Shown here: piece after piece, positions 1 to 9,049 of the stretch
Position numbering within the stretch: position 1 is the first letter of the stretch
How the letters are laid out: each line of letters starts with the position of its first letter
Assembly (NCBI GenBank): GCA_037355855.1
Contig: CM074758.1
Span: forward strand, 6,731,001-6,795,000
Origin: Pseudo-nitzschia pungens
Taxonomy: Eukaryota > Bacillariophyta > Bacillariophyceae > Bacillariales > Bacillariaceae
DNA length: 64,000 nt
Reading direction: 5' to 3'
The notes under the pieces: model-generated
Told to the model about the DNA's origin: nothing
The model's input: only the letters and a program-made list of their open reading frames with translations
Database searches by the model: none
Translations under genes and position numbers: made by a program

Positions 1-1118
1 TCGCTTGAAATACCGTTGTCGCAGATGAGGGTGGGAGGACTGGAGTTTGGAATGAGAGAATCTCACAGGAGGTGGAATACGTTTGCCCATGAGGCTGCAA
101 TTACAAACCTCAATCCAAAGCAGTCTATGGTCAGATTCCATACCATGGGCACCACCAAAGGGACAATACCCAGCCCTGAGAACATCAACATTCTCAGAGA
201 CCCAAATGGCATCAATTGGTGTTCTGGTAGTGTTTCTGTTGTGAGTGGCAGGAGGAGAAGACGTACTATGAAGTGTAAGAATGGCCTCTCTGAAACCAAG
301 AGCCTTGAGCTCAAAAGACAAGCCATCAGTCCGAACATCAGCATTCTGGTCAATCCCAACAATGACTTGATCACCTGCGCCCAGACAGACTTGAAGGGCA
401 GCAGTTAGATCCCTGTGAAAAAGAATGCATGGATTGGGACTGAAATGATTTTCAGCTGCTTGAAAGTAGCGGTACTGTTGATTCCAGACTGAGCCCAGAT
501 CCCTATCATTTTCAACGGGGCAGTAGGCAGAAAACATGGTGACAGTGTAGCCATCCCTGCCCTGAAACTTGACAAAGGACCATCTGCCAAGACCAGATGG
601 ATCAGCTCCATGTGCAACCTTGTGGGAGCTGAACAGCTGGTCAATGGAAAAACCTGTGCTGCCAGGCTGAAGCCAAGAGCAGGCAGAAGCTTCATGCTTG
701 TTGTTAGCAAGATAGGAAAAACTTGAGGGACTGACATTCTTCATGCGCCGATTGAAAAGATCACAGGGCAGGAGTTTGGATTCATTCAAACAATGTTCAG
801 CAAAAAGAGCCACACTGGCATTGCTCTTGACAAATTGACGGGCGTTGTGCTTGGACATGGACATAAAGGCAGCTCTGCGCTGTGGTCCAATGTTTTGGAA
901 AGTGATGATGGTGGAGTTATAGGATGGAGCTTGAGGGAAGGAATGACCAAAACTGTCAGAATCCTTAGCAGCAAGAGAGTCTCCATGAAGAGTTAATTGG
1001 ACAAAGTGAGAGACAGGGGAAGAGGCGGAGGGGGAAAAGGGAGAAACAGGAGAAGCATTGATGGGATTTGGATTGGAAGGCATCCCATCACACCTCATAC
1101 CAGAAGAGCTAACCATGA
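1..1118 (-). CDS. LINE ORF2, N-terminal endonuclease/exonuclease/phosphatase domain (partial)
   Basis: This is an uninterrupted frame from ATG at 1118 to the window edge, about 372 codons. The endonuclease would nick target DNA for target-primed reverse transcription. Motifs appear in family order: TFQNIGPQR, ALFAEHCLNE (metal-binding Glu), MFSAYCPV, VIVGIDQNADV (the GDxN-like motif), TPIDAIWVS, and SDHRLLWIEV with the catalytic Asp-His. The start codon lies inside the end of ORF1 (ATGGTTAG), so translation probably depends on termination-reinitiation. The first ~45 residues are Pro/Ser-rich. Reverse transcriptase should follow to the left of the window. The motif order is seen directly; nicking activity is inferred from the family. 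Confidence 0.85.
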
Positions 1119-4100
1119 TCAGAAGGAAACCGAGTCTGTCGCACGGAAGGAAGAGTTGCCGGAGCTGATTTGGTGGAGACATTGGCATGGCTCAAATCAC
1201 TGACACTAGCATCATGACTGGAAGAGAATGCAATTGCAGCAACTCCAAGCCTCAATGCAGAGGCTGCATCTTCCCCACCACCGGCAGCAGGAACTGCAGT
1301 TGAGGACTCAGGAGAGGCCACAGGGGGGTCACCAGCCATGGCATCATGGGGAGGGTCAGGAACTGCAGGGGGAACTTCAGGAGAGATACCAGGGGAGGCA
1401 TCAGCCTTGGCCACATGGGTAGGATCACCGCCAGGAGGAACAGCACCTGCAGGCGCTGAGGCCTGGACAGCAGTAAGATTGGAAGTGCCAGTCGCTAAAG
1501 TATCCATGGATTGAGAATCATCAAAGCCTCCACCACCACTGTCAGCACGGGCTTGGAGGTTAAAGTGCAAATCCAGATCAAAAGTGAGATCAGGAGCAAG
1601 GTCAACTGACAAGTCATCATCAACAAGTTCCCAATCTCGTGCATCCCCATCACCAAAAAAGGGAAGAGAGTTATCCTGCATTGGATCTGCAGCAGGTGCA
1701 GTTTCCACAACACAATTGACTGCATCATCCCAATGGTAAGCTTCCATTTCAGTCAAGCACTCAGAAGAGAACCATTGTCTAACACAAGAACCATACTGAG
1801 CTTCCAGAAAAATAGGCAGGAAAGACAACATGGCCATTGCTTCAGCCTTGGTAGTGATGTTGTACAAAGCAAGGATCTCGCCTCGGTATGAACTGGTATC
1901 GACAGAAAGAAAAAGAGGCCATGACCAATTGTCACGGGTTCTGATGCCCAGAAGCACACTGCGCAGTGTCTTCAAACCCAGCCCTTGGCCCAAGTCAACT
2001 GGAAGATCAAGATCAACTACCCCCAGAACAGGAGCAGTTTCATGGCTCTCAATAAATTTGGCTTGGCGGTGCTTAGCCTGGCGAACAGTCTTGAGCTTGG
2101 AGGGGGGAAGAGGTCTGTCAGAAGGATTGGTAGCTGTCTCAATAAACTTGTAGAATTTACCATCAGGTAAAGAGGCAATGTCTGAAGGTTTGCAACGGTT
2201 GAACTGGGCTTTGAGGAGCTTAACAGTTTGGGCGCGCTTTGTTGCATCACATAAAACATGAGCAGCCAGAACCGGATTGGGATCAGGAGTTCTGGAGTTG
2301 TCAAGGCTGATATTCTTCCTGATAACAGCAATAGGACATGCCTGAAACCTGGGATGAGTCTGAAGCAATTCGTTGTAGTGGTCGAGATCAAAACTCTGCA
2401 TGTAAGATCCAAGGAGAAAGCCACAGGTGACAATAACTGGGGCCTGTATGTGGTCATATTTCAGGTCCATGTCACGGTCTCTGAGCCTCTGGAGCAATTG
2501 TGCTGAAAAGAGTTTCTCCAGGGAAGCACTGTGTCCCAAAAAGAAGCGTAGATGAGGAGCGGTTCTACTGCGAAGCCAGAGCTGAGCAACATACAATTCC
2601 AAGGTCTTCCTGTCAGGAAGTGTCGTCCAAAACTTGGTAACAGGCTTGGCCTTGGGGTTGAGCCTGGCTCTGGAGGGAAAAACATACAACACCAGGTGCT
2701 TGTCAACAGTCCATAGAAGATCCAAAGCTTCCTTGAGAGACTTGAGCAGCTCATCATACAGTTCCCCAGGGTGTTGTGACATCAACCTTGGAAGGGACAG
2801 AGTGACATAAGAACTATGAGAACACTTGGTGCCAGCAGTGACATCCACTGGAGCTCTAGAATCACTGGAGCAAACCCCTCGACGTTGGAGGAAATGCCCA
2901 GCAGAAGAGGACAAGACAGTAGCATCACCACCACCAGGAAGAAAGGACACTGATTTGGAAGTGGAAGATTTGGAAGTGGAAGCATCATCAGCCACTGGTG
3001 GCGCAGGTGTAGGAGGGCGCTTCTTGAAATGCCAGTGAGAGCCAAGCACCTGATTGGCTGCCCACCATACTTTGCCTTCAGTGCTAGGCAAAAGGTTGCC
3101 CTCACAATACAGGTCATCAAAACACTCAGGAGACATCTTGACCAAACCAATAAGACATTTCTTCAGGGCCTGGCCAGATGGTTGCTTGGTCCAGGCTGGG
3201 GCAGAGCCTTGAAAGCAAGCAGAGGCAATAGAAGCCAAGGAAGCTACAGAGGCATTGCGCCAGTCTGGAGAGTCCGGAAAAACCTGAGCATAAACAGGAG
3301 GGATGGCATTCCGGCAAAGATCATGGATGGATTTTTTGTCTTTACCCTCCTTCTTGCTGAAAAAGTGTGTAGGGCTTGGACACCCAGCCCATAACCGGTT
3401 ACCAGTTGGAGATTTTCGAAAGGCATGAATTGCAGATGGGATAGGAGACTTGCCAGAACAGGGACCCTTACCATAAAAACACCAGAAGAAGGAAGCGGAA
3501 TGAGCCCTGTTGGCAGCCGCCAGAGCCTCCTGGCGTTGGGATTGGCGTGCTTGCTGCTGAGAGGGATCAGACGTCTGGGCAGAGGAAAAGGCAAGAGTAG
3601 ATTGCTTAAGGATAGATGAAGCAGGGAACTTGCCTGAGGTCCCAGAGCCCTTTGGCAGCTGGGAGCCTGCCGGGTTGGATCCTGGCTGCTGGGAGACTGG
3701 GGGCCGGGGGCCAGACTGCTGGGAGCCCTGCTGCTGGGAGCCCTGCTGCTGGGAGCCCTGCTTCTGGGAGCCTGAGGACTGGGAGCCTGAGGACTGGGAG
3801 CTTTTCAGCTTGGGGTCTGACAGCAGAGTACCTGACGACTGAGAGCCTGACAGAGTACCTGACGGCGGAGGACCTGACTCCTGGGAGCCTAGCTGAGAGG
3901 CTGTTGACAGAGAAGAAGTTTGCAAGGAATCCCCTGGTGCAGAGTCCCCTGGTGCGGATTCCTCTGGTGCAGATTCAGTGCCAAGCATCTCAACATCAGA
4001 AAGCACACCTGCAGATGAGGACACAGAAGAAGATGAAGACATATCATCAACAGAAGACCCATGCATAGAGGATGAAGAGGCTGATGAGGCAGAGGAAGAG

Positions 4101-4303
4101 GATGATCTGGTATCAAGAGTAGGAGAGGGAGTAGTAAGAGCAGAGGTGACACTAGAATGTCTTGGAGGGGTCTTTTGCACAAATGGGCGCTTGTTAGACC
4201 AAGTCCCAGAGGCAGACCTAGCAGAAGAAGGAGGCGTGGAAGATCTTTTCTTCCGGGAAGCTGCTTGGGAGGTGGGCCACCCCTTAGTGGGAGGGGGAGG
4301 CAT
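1109..4303 (-). CDS. LINE ORF1 protein
   Basis: This is a long open frame of about 1,064 codons ending in TAG at 1109-1111. The frame is open back to 4372, but the first ~14 residues there are encoded by the 34-bp minisatellite, so ATG at 4303 (MPPPPTKGW) is the preferred start. The N-terminal third is Ser/Pro/Gln-rich and disordered, with many short SSGSQ-type repeats. A more globular middle and C-terminal part has LFLSVDTSSYRGEI and a region rich in hydrophobic residues, followed by an acidic tail. I recall similar globular segments in other diatom LINE ORF1 proteins, which I cannot verify. No CCHC knuckle is evident. By position it is the ORF1 nucleic-acid-binding partner, but no catalytic motif supports more. 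Confidence 0.75.
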   Translation of the reverse strand: MPPPPTKGWPTSQAASRKKRSSTPPSSARSASGTWSNKRPFVQKTPPRHSSVTSALTTPSPTLDTRSSSSSASSASSSSMHGSSVDDMSSSSSVSSSAGVLSDVEMLGTESAPEESAPGDSAPGDSLQTSSLSTASQLGSQESGPPPSGTLSGSQSSGTLLSDPKLKSSQSSGSQSSGSQKQGSQQQGSQQQGSQQSGPRPPVSQQPGSNPAGSQLPKGSGTSGKFPASSILKQSTLAFSSAQTSDPSQQQARQSQRQEALAAANRAHSASFFWCFYGKGPCSGKSPIPSAIHAFRKSPTGNRLWAGCPSPTHFFSKKEGKDKKSIHDLCRNAIPPVYAQVFPDSPDWRNASVASLASIASACFQGSAPAWTKQPSGQALKKCLIGLVKMSPECFDDLYCEGNLLPSTEGKVWWAANQVLGSHWHFKKRPPTPAPPVADDASTSKSSTSKSVSFLPGGGDATVLSSSAGHFLQRRGVCSSDSRAPVDVTAGTKCSHSSYVTLSLPRLMSQHPGELYDELLKSLKEALDLLWTVDKHLVLYVFPSRARLNPKAKPVTKFWTTLPDRKTLELYVAQLWLRSRTAPHLRFFLGHSASLEKLFSAQLLQRLRDRDMDLKYDHIQAPVIVTCGFLLGSYMQSFDLDHYNELLQTHPRFQACPIAVIRKNISLDNSRTPDPNPVLAAHVLCDATKRAQTVKLLKAQFNRCKPSDIASLPDGKFYKFIETATNPSDRPLPPSKLKTVRQAKHRQAKFIESHETAPVLGVVDLDLPVDLGQGLGLKTLRSVLLGIRTRDNWSWPLFLSVDTSSYRGEILALYNITTKAEAMAMLSFLPIFLEAQYGSCVRQWFSSECLTEMEAYHWDDAVNCVVETAPAADPMQDNSLPFFGDGDARDWELVDDDLSVDLAPDLTFDLDLHFNLQARADSGGGGFDDSQSMDTLATGTSNLTAVQASAPAGAVPPGGDPTHVAKADASPGISPEVPPAVPDPPHDAMAGDPPVASPESSTAVPAAGGGEDAASALRLGVAAIAFSSSHDASVSDLSHANVSTKSAPATLPSVRQTRFPSDHG

Positions 4304-4331
4304 TGTACCAGAAGTGGAGCACTGAGGGCAG

Positions 4332-5775
4332 ATGACAAATGCCGGGGCAGGAGAAGCACCGGTGGAGGGCAAATCAACAGCAGAAAACCTCTAGTGGAGT
4401 GCAGGATCACCAACTGAAATGCCGCGCTTGAAAGGAGAAGCACCGGTTGAGGGCAAAGGCCGGGGCAGGAGAAGCACCTGTTGAGAGCAAAGCAACAGCA
4501 GAAAACCTCCAGTGGAGTGCAGGAGCACCAACTGAAACGCCACGCTTGAAAGGAGAAGCACCGGTTGAGGGCAAAGGCCGGGGCAGGAGAAGCACCGGTT
4601 GAGAGCAAAGCAACAAATGAAAAGCAAGCAATTGGGTGTTGGACCAACAGCAGACACGCCTCTTGGATGTGCAAGTGCCCGGTGATGACAAAGGCCGGAG
4701 CAGGTGAAGCACCGGTTGAGGGCAAAGGCCGGGGCAGGAGAAGCACCGGTGGAGGGCAATCAACAGCAGAAAACCTCCAGTGGAGTGCAGGAGCACCAAC
4801 GGAAACGCCTCGCTTGAATGGAGAAGTACCCGGTGTTGACAAAGGCCGGGGCAGGAGAAGCACCGGTTGAAGACAAAGGCCGGGGCAGGAGAAGCACCGG
4901 GTGAGGGCAAAGGCCGGGACAGGAGAAGCACCGGTTGGGAGCAAAGCAACAAATGCAAAGCAAGCAATTGGGTGTTGGACCAACAGCAGACACGCCTCTT
5001 GGATGTGCAAGTGCCAGGTGATGACAAAGGCCGGAGCAGGTGAAGCACCGGTTGAGGGCAAAGGCCGGGGCAGGAGAAGCACCGGTGGAGGACAAATCAA
5101 CAGCAGAAAACCTCCGGTGGAGCGCAGGATCACCAACTGAAACGCCGCGCTTGAATGGAGAAGTGACCGGTGCTGACAATGGCCGGGGCAGAAGAAGCAC
5201 CGGTTGATGACAAAGGCCGGGGCAGGAGAAGCACCGGGTGAGGGCAAACAACAGCTGAAAAGCAAGCAATTGGGTGCTGGACCGACAGCAGACACGCCTC
5301 TTGGATGTGCAAGTGCCAGGTGATGAAAAGGGCCGGGGCAGGAGAAGCACCGGTTGAGGGCAAAGGCCGGGGCAGGAGAAGCACCAATGGAGGGCGAATC
5401 AACAGCTGAAAAGCAACCTGTTGGGTGCTGGAGCAACAGCAGACACTGCTCTGGGATATAAAAGTGCCAGGTGATGACAAAGGCCAGGGCAGGAGAAGCA
5501 CCGGTTGAGGGCAAAGCAACAGCTGAAAAGCAACCTGTTAGATGCTGGGGCAACAGAAGACACGCCGCTTGGAAAAGGTGTCGGGTGATGACAAAGGCCG
5601 GGGCAGGAGAGGCACCGGTTGAGAGCAAAGACCGGGGCAGGAGAAGCACCGGTTGAGGGCAATTCAACAGTAGAAAACCTCGAGTGGAGTGCAGAAGCAA
5701 CAACAGACACGCCACCTGGGTGCAGAAATGCCTGATGATGACAAATGCCGGGGCAGTAGAAGCACCAGTTGAGTG
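4332..5775 (-). repeat. 34-bp minisatellite in the LINE 5' region
   Basis: Units of about 34 bp are built around AAGGCCGGGGCAGGAGAAGC followed by ACCGGTTGAGGG, repeated with partial units and spacers. Because 34 is not a multiple of 3, long open frames on the minus strand show the same peptide in three rotating frames, for example the 650-codon frame 3889-5838. That frame is not a convincing gene. There is also a higher-order pattern: spacer blocks mentioning CAACAGCAG...AAACCTCCAGTGGAG and CAACAGCAGACACGCC recur between runs. The array directly precedes ORF1 and supplies its first alternative codons. Promoter monomers, as in some mammalian L1 elements, are a possible analogy, not shown here. 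Confidence 0.85.
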
Positions 5776-7236
5776 ATTGGTTGTATGCTGGGAAACAGGG
5801 TACAGCAGCAACAACAGGTCCAGTGTTGGTCTGAACAAGGAAAAACTCCAGGGGAACCAAAAGAAAAGACTGGAGCACTACCAGAAGAGTCTCGTTCGAA
5901 ACCCACAGAGGTGCTCTGGAGTTACAGAATTTAGAAACTCCAGTAGACCACTGCAAATCGTGTAGAAACTGCAGCAAATTGGCGTGTAGACTTATAGGGA
6001 CCAAAAGGGAACAGGGCAGCTGCTTGCGTAGAAACCAGGGGCTTTAGTAGGAATACTTGGGAACCGGGGGATATCAATGGCAGGGCACACTTAAAAGGCT
6101 CAGGAGGGAACTTGAAGTTCAAACTCGCAAGTACTTATAAGTGGAAACAGTATCCAGGGGCAATTGGCTTGAAAACAGGGACCTTGAGCGAGACACTTAG
6201 GGACCAGGGAAGCAGTGGAAACAGTATCCGGGGGCAATTGGCTTGAAAACAAATACCTTGAGCGAGACACTTAGGGACCAGGGAAGCTGCTTGCTTGAAA
6301 ACAGGGGCTTTAGTAGAAACACCTAGGGACCAGAGGGAGGCTTGTATCTTGAAAACAGTGTCGAACTTGAAGTTCAAGTTGGGGTTGCTTAAGAGCGAAA
6401 ACACTTAGGGATCAGGGAACTTGCGAACACTTAGGGACCAGGGGAATTGTAGTCTTGAAAACAAGGGGCTGTAGTAGCTGTAGTCTTGGAAACAAGAGTG
6501 CAATAAGTATAAGGTACTTAGGGATCGGTTGGTCTTGGCTTGAAAACAGGTGTAGTAGGGGGAGCCTTAAGCGAGAACACTTATGGACTGGGGGGCTTGA
6601 CTAGGAAACAGGGTAGCTCTTAAATGATAGGCACTTAGAAGAGCAGGTGGGCTATTGGCTTGAGAATAAAGGGGAACTGGAAGATATGCTCGCGCGAACT
6701 TGCAGATACTTAGGGATCAGCAAGTAGGAACCTTCTAGAAGGGGGGTGTATATGTGTTCAATCTTGATGAATGTAGAACGTTAAGTAGGTTCGACCTTGA
6801 AGAATGTAGAACGTTAAGTGGGTATCACTTAAGGGGCTTGGAAGACTGTATAGCGTTAAATAAAAATATGGCTTGAAAACAGATCAAAAAACAAACCGAG
6901 CTCGGAGACAAAGCGGAACTGAAGCAGAGCTGCTGTAGAATTAGTACTGCAATTGCTGTAGAAAATTATGTGTCGTGTTTTCGTGCTGCTTGTTGCTGTT
7001 GTTGCCGATCGACCGACCGACAGGAAACAAGCAACCAAAGCAACCAAAGGGAGCAAGGAGCAGGCAAACAAACAGCAGAATCAGACAGGGGAGGTCTCTG
7101 TTGATAGGTGTAGTGCTTGGTTTTGTTGTAGGAGCTTTAGAAGTGAGTGAGATATCAAAGGGGAAAGTTGTGTAGAAATCTACGTGTTTTAAGTACTGGA
7201 ACATCGGAACGTCGGACAAAATCGCGCGTCGCAAAA
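5776..7236 (-). other. LINE 5' untranslated region with irregular repeats and a gypsy-derived piece
   Basis: No credible gene is present. Roughly 6130-6560 has degenerate repeats containing CTTGAAAACAGG and ACACTTAGGGACCAGGG, spaced 50-100 bp apart. Their reverse complements recur at 32640-33680 in the LINE-derived insertion inside the second gypsy element, so they belong to the LINE 5' region. About 5803-5955 matches gypsy gag-pol linker sequence (see findings). The outermost part, 7160-7236, is the segment shared with 32332-32400. Confidence 0.7.
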
Positions 7237-7450
7237 TTGTGATATTTCTCACCACCAAATCAGAAATGCACTCCACAGTCTCAACTTTGGTACCAATGTA
7301 AACAACATCCACCTAGCCACTCCCGGTGAATGCCTCCACATGCACCAGCTGGGGTGTGCCAAACGAGAGGTAGAATCCCTGGAGCAGCTGATGAAGGGTT
7401 CAACACCATGCCCGTATGCAGATCGTCTAAAGACCGGTGTTTCCACAGTA
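7237..7450 (+). pseudogene. Fragment 1 of a split plus-strand gene
   Basis: Codons from 7238 are open and encode a stretch including ISHHQIRNALHSL, LATPGECLHMHQLG and CAKREVESLEQLM, up to the TA at 7449-7450 where the Tc1-like element entered. The frame continues exactly into 17689 and then 28219 when both insertions and one copy of each target duplication are removed; the three coding pieces total 1,419 bases, a multiple of three. The left end is cut by the LINE 5' junction. I recall this family as highly repeated in diatom genomes, possibly transposon-encoded, but no catalytic motif is recognised. Confidence 0.75.
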
Positions 7451-7609
7451 CTACGGAATTCCTATCAGCTGTCCCCCCTCCGGTTTTAAGAAGAAAAAAA
7501 AGCTTTTTTACGTCGATTTGACGTAAACTTCGAAAATTCTCTAGTACTCAATTTGAACGTAATTTAGTGTAGGCTGCAGTCTTCTTCTTTTTTGACACCA
7601 TCACACCAC
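7451..7609 (+). repeat. Left inverted repeat of the Tc1-like element, outer part
   Basis: This segment is the reverse complement, with small indels, of the right end at 17530-17686. The shared core includes CAGCTGTCCCCCCTCCGG, a poly-A run, and a paired TTTACGTC/GACGTAAA motif. It is interrupted after 7609 by the gypsy element and resumes at 13255. Confidence 0.85.
7605..7609. repeat. Target duplication ACCAC of gypsy element 1 (left copy)
   Basis: ACCAC sits directly before the 5' LTR (TGTGACGG) and again at 13250-13254 directly after the 3' LTR. A 5-bp duplication is typical of LTR retrotransposon integrase. Confidence 0.9.
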
Positions 7610-7882
7610 TGTGACGGGCTAGCGTAGCTAGCAGTCACGATTAAAATAATTAACCGAATCCCACAGGTAAGCCACCTGGCGCGACATACTGACCGGTGTT
7701 TGAATTGAATTCAAACTGTAAGCCGGACAGTTGAGCAATGCATGTGTGCCGGTATTCAAATAATAGCCAGGCACGCTCGTGCTTATTCAAACGTTCACAC
7801 GAAAACTAGAACACTCTCTTAAGAGTTAACGATTAGTCACAATTTTCATACCACTCCGAAATTTCTACTCTAGACCGTAACA
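7610..7882 (+). repeat. 5' LTR of gypsy element 1
   Basis: The LTR is 273 bp, starts TGTGACGG and ends CCGTAACA. Its first ~30 bases fold: GTGAC pairs with GTCAC around two GCTAGC palindromes. It is repeated at 12977-13249. Confidence 0.95.
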
Positions 7883-7894
7883 CAGTAATTACTG
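7883..7894 (+). promoter_or_regulatory. Palindrome at the primer-site position of gypsy element 1
   Basis: CAGTAATTACTG is a perfect 12-bp palindrome starting at the first base after the LTR. No TGG start, expected for a primer binding site matching a tRNA CCA end, is present. The same palindrome occupies the same place in gypsy element 2 (31797-31808). Confidence 0.6.
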
Positions 7895-8017
7895 TTTGTG
7901 CTTTACAGTAGAAAACAGTAGAATTCAGTACTGAAACCAAAACAAACGAACAAACATACCTTATCCTCAACAAAAGGAGCAACCTTTGTCTCCAACAACA
8001 AGCTGATCGACGCAACC

Positions 8018-9049
8018 ATGGCAGGCATCTACAGAGATCCACCGGTCTCCTACAAGAGCTCCTTCGATAGCTCCAAGCCCAAGCTTGTAACCCTATCGGT
8101 TTACGACGCCGAAGACCACTCGGATAGCGTCAAGGTTCCATTATTTACAGACAAAGGCGGACTGGAAGAACTCCTGCACACAGAAGAGGCGTTCCTAAAC
8201 GCAGCAGAAGACATCTCCATTCCAGACGCCTCTCTCATTCGATACTTCGGCCGATGCCTATGCGTCGACGCGCAAACCAAGTGGAGAGCACTGACAAGGA
8301 CCACACGCGCGAACAACCATCGATTGTATCCGCTTACAAGAGAAGGATACACCTCAGCCTTCCAAGCATTTATCAAGCTATACTGCAATGCTGAAGACGC
8401 CAGAGACATCATGCATGTTTATCTACGAAGCAGCGCCTGCAAGAAAAAGATTGAATCCACCTGCAAGGATCACACCGATCGGCTCATGACTTTAATCAAG
8501 TATTCAGCTAAACTACATGGTTTTGCATCCAACCTGGACCACTTACAAACCTTAACCATCCTCCTGCATAGCTATCCAAACAGCTGGATCGAAGACTACG
8601 TTCGCATCCATTTGAAACTGACTCCCGAAACTACAGCTCAGTTCATCGTGGACCACATGAGCAGTCTGGACCGACTTAGCAAGCAGAAGAACAACAAGAT
8701 CAATGGGCGCCGCTCCAACAACAACTCCAGCAGCGCCAACAACAACAACCGGAAGCGTTCCGGGCCCAATAACAAGTCTAATCAGAACAAAAGCAAGAAG
8801 AAGTCCAATCCATGCCGGATCCCAGGCCACAATCATGACTGGTCTGAATGCCCAAAGAACAAGTTCTCCAAGAACCACAAGGGATCGGGATCCAACAACA
8901 ACAATCGATCCCCCACTACAACACCAACCAACGAGTCCTTTCAGGCTTGCATCCAAGCCGCAATGAACTCTGCCATGGAGAACTTCCACAACGAGCATGG
9001 CGGACGTACTGAGAGAAGTATCGATGGAGACCTAGTATGGCTCCCATGA
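8018..9049 (+). CDS. gag: Gag polyprotein of gypsy element 1
   Basis: This 343-residue structural protein starts MAGIYRDPP, and the same start is found in gypsy element 2 (MAGLYRDPP). The capsid-like region covers roughly residues 30-230. An Asn/Ser/Lys-rich basic linker follows, then a compact Cys/His motif near residues 266-278 with PCRIPGHNHDWSECP, a variant zinc knuckle that would bind genomic RNA. It ends at UGA 9047-9049, and the next codon continues in frame into pol. The likely role is particle assembly and RNA packaging. The start is supported by the conserved N-terminus in the second element. Confidence 0.9.
   Translation: MAGIYRDPPVSYKSSFDSSKPKLVTLSVYDAEDHSDSVKVPLFTDKGGLEELLHTEEAFLNAAEDISIPDASLIRYFGRCLCVDAQTKWRALTRTTRANNHRLYPLTREGYTSAFQAFIKLYCNAEDARDIMHVYLRSSACKKKIESTCKDHTDRLMTLIKYSAKLHGFASNLDHLQTLTILLHSYPNSWIEDYVRIHLKLTPETTAQFIVDHMSSLDRLSKQKNNKINGRRSNNNSSSANNNNRKRSGPNNKSNQNKSKKKSNPCRIPGHNHDWSECPKNKFSKNHKGSGSNNNNRSPTTTPTNESFQACIQAAMNSAMENFHNEHGGRTERSIDGDLVWLP

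Larger units (their letters stand above)
1..7236 (-). mobile_element. LINE (non-LTR retrotransposon), 3' part beyond the left edge
   Basis: The element runs right to left: a 5' region (7236-4304), ORF1, then ORF2 starting with an APE-type endonuclease domain. ORF1 and ORF2 overlap by a few bases, a common LINE layout. The 5' end is placed near 7234-7237 for two reasons. An independent LINE-derived insertion at 32332 begins with closely similar sequence, and plus-strand coding sequence of an unrelated gene begins at 7237. Reverse transcriptase and the 3' tail are outside the window, so the clade cannot be named and the target duplication cannot be checked. ORF1 and visible ORF2 are open, so the copy may be fairly recent. 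Confidence 0.8.

Noticed and set aside
16..408. Plus-strand 130-codon frame at the left edge as a gene
   Set aside because: The opposite strand carries the LINE endonuclease motifs over the same bases, so the plus-strand frame is a shadow.
4332..5775. Resemblance of the regularly spaced 34-bp repeat to a CRISPR array
   Set aside because: Repeats are mostly directly adjacent with degenerate, repeated spacers, there are no cas genes, and the setting is eukaryotic.
3889..5838. A 649-codon minus-strand open frame as a gene
   Set aside because: It is a by-product of the 34-bp minisatellite, with the same peptide rotating through three frames and no independent coding signal.
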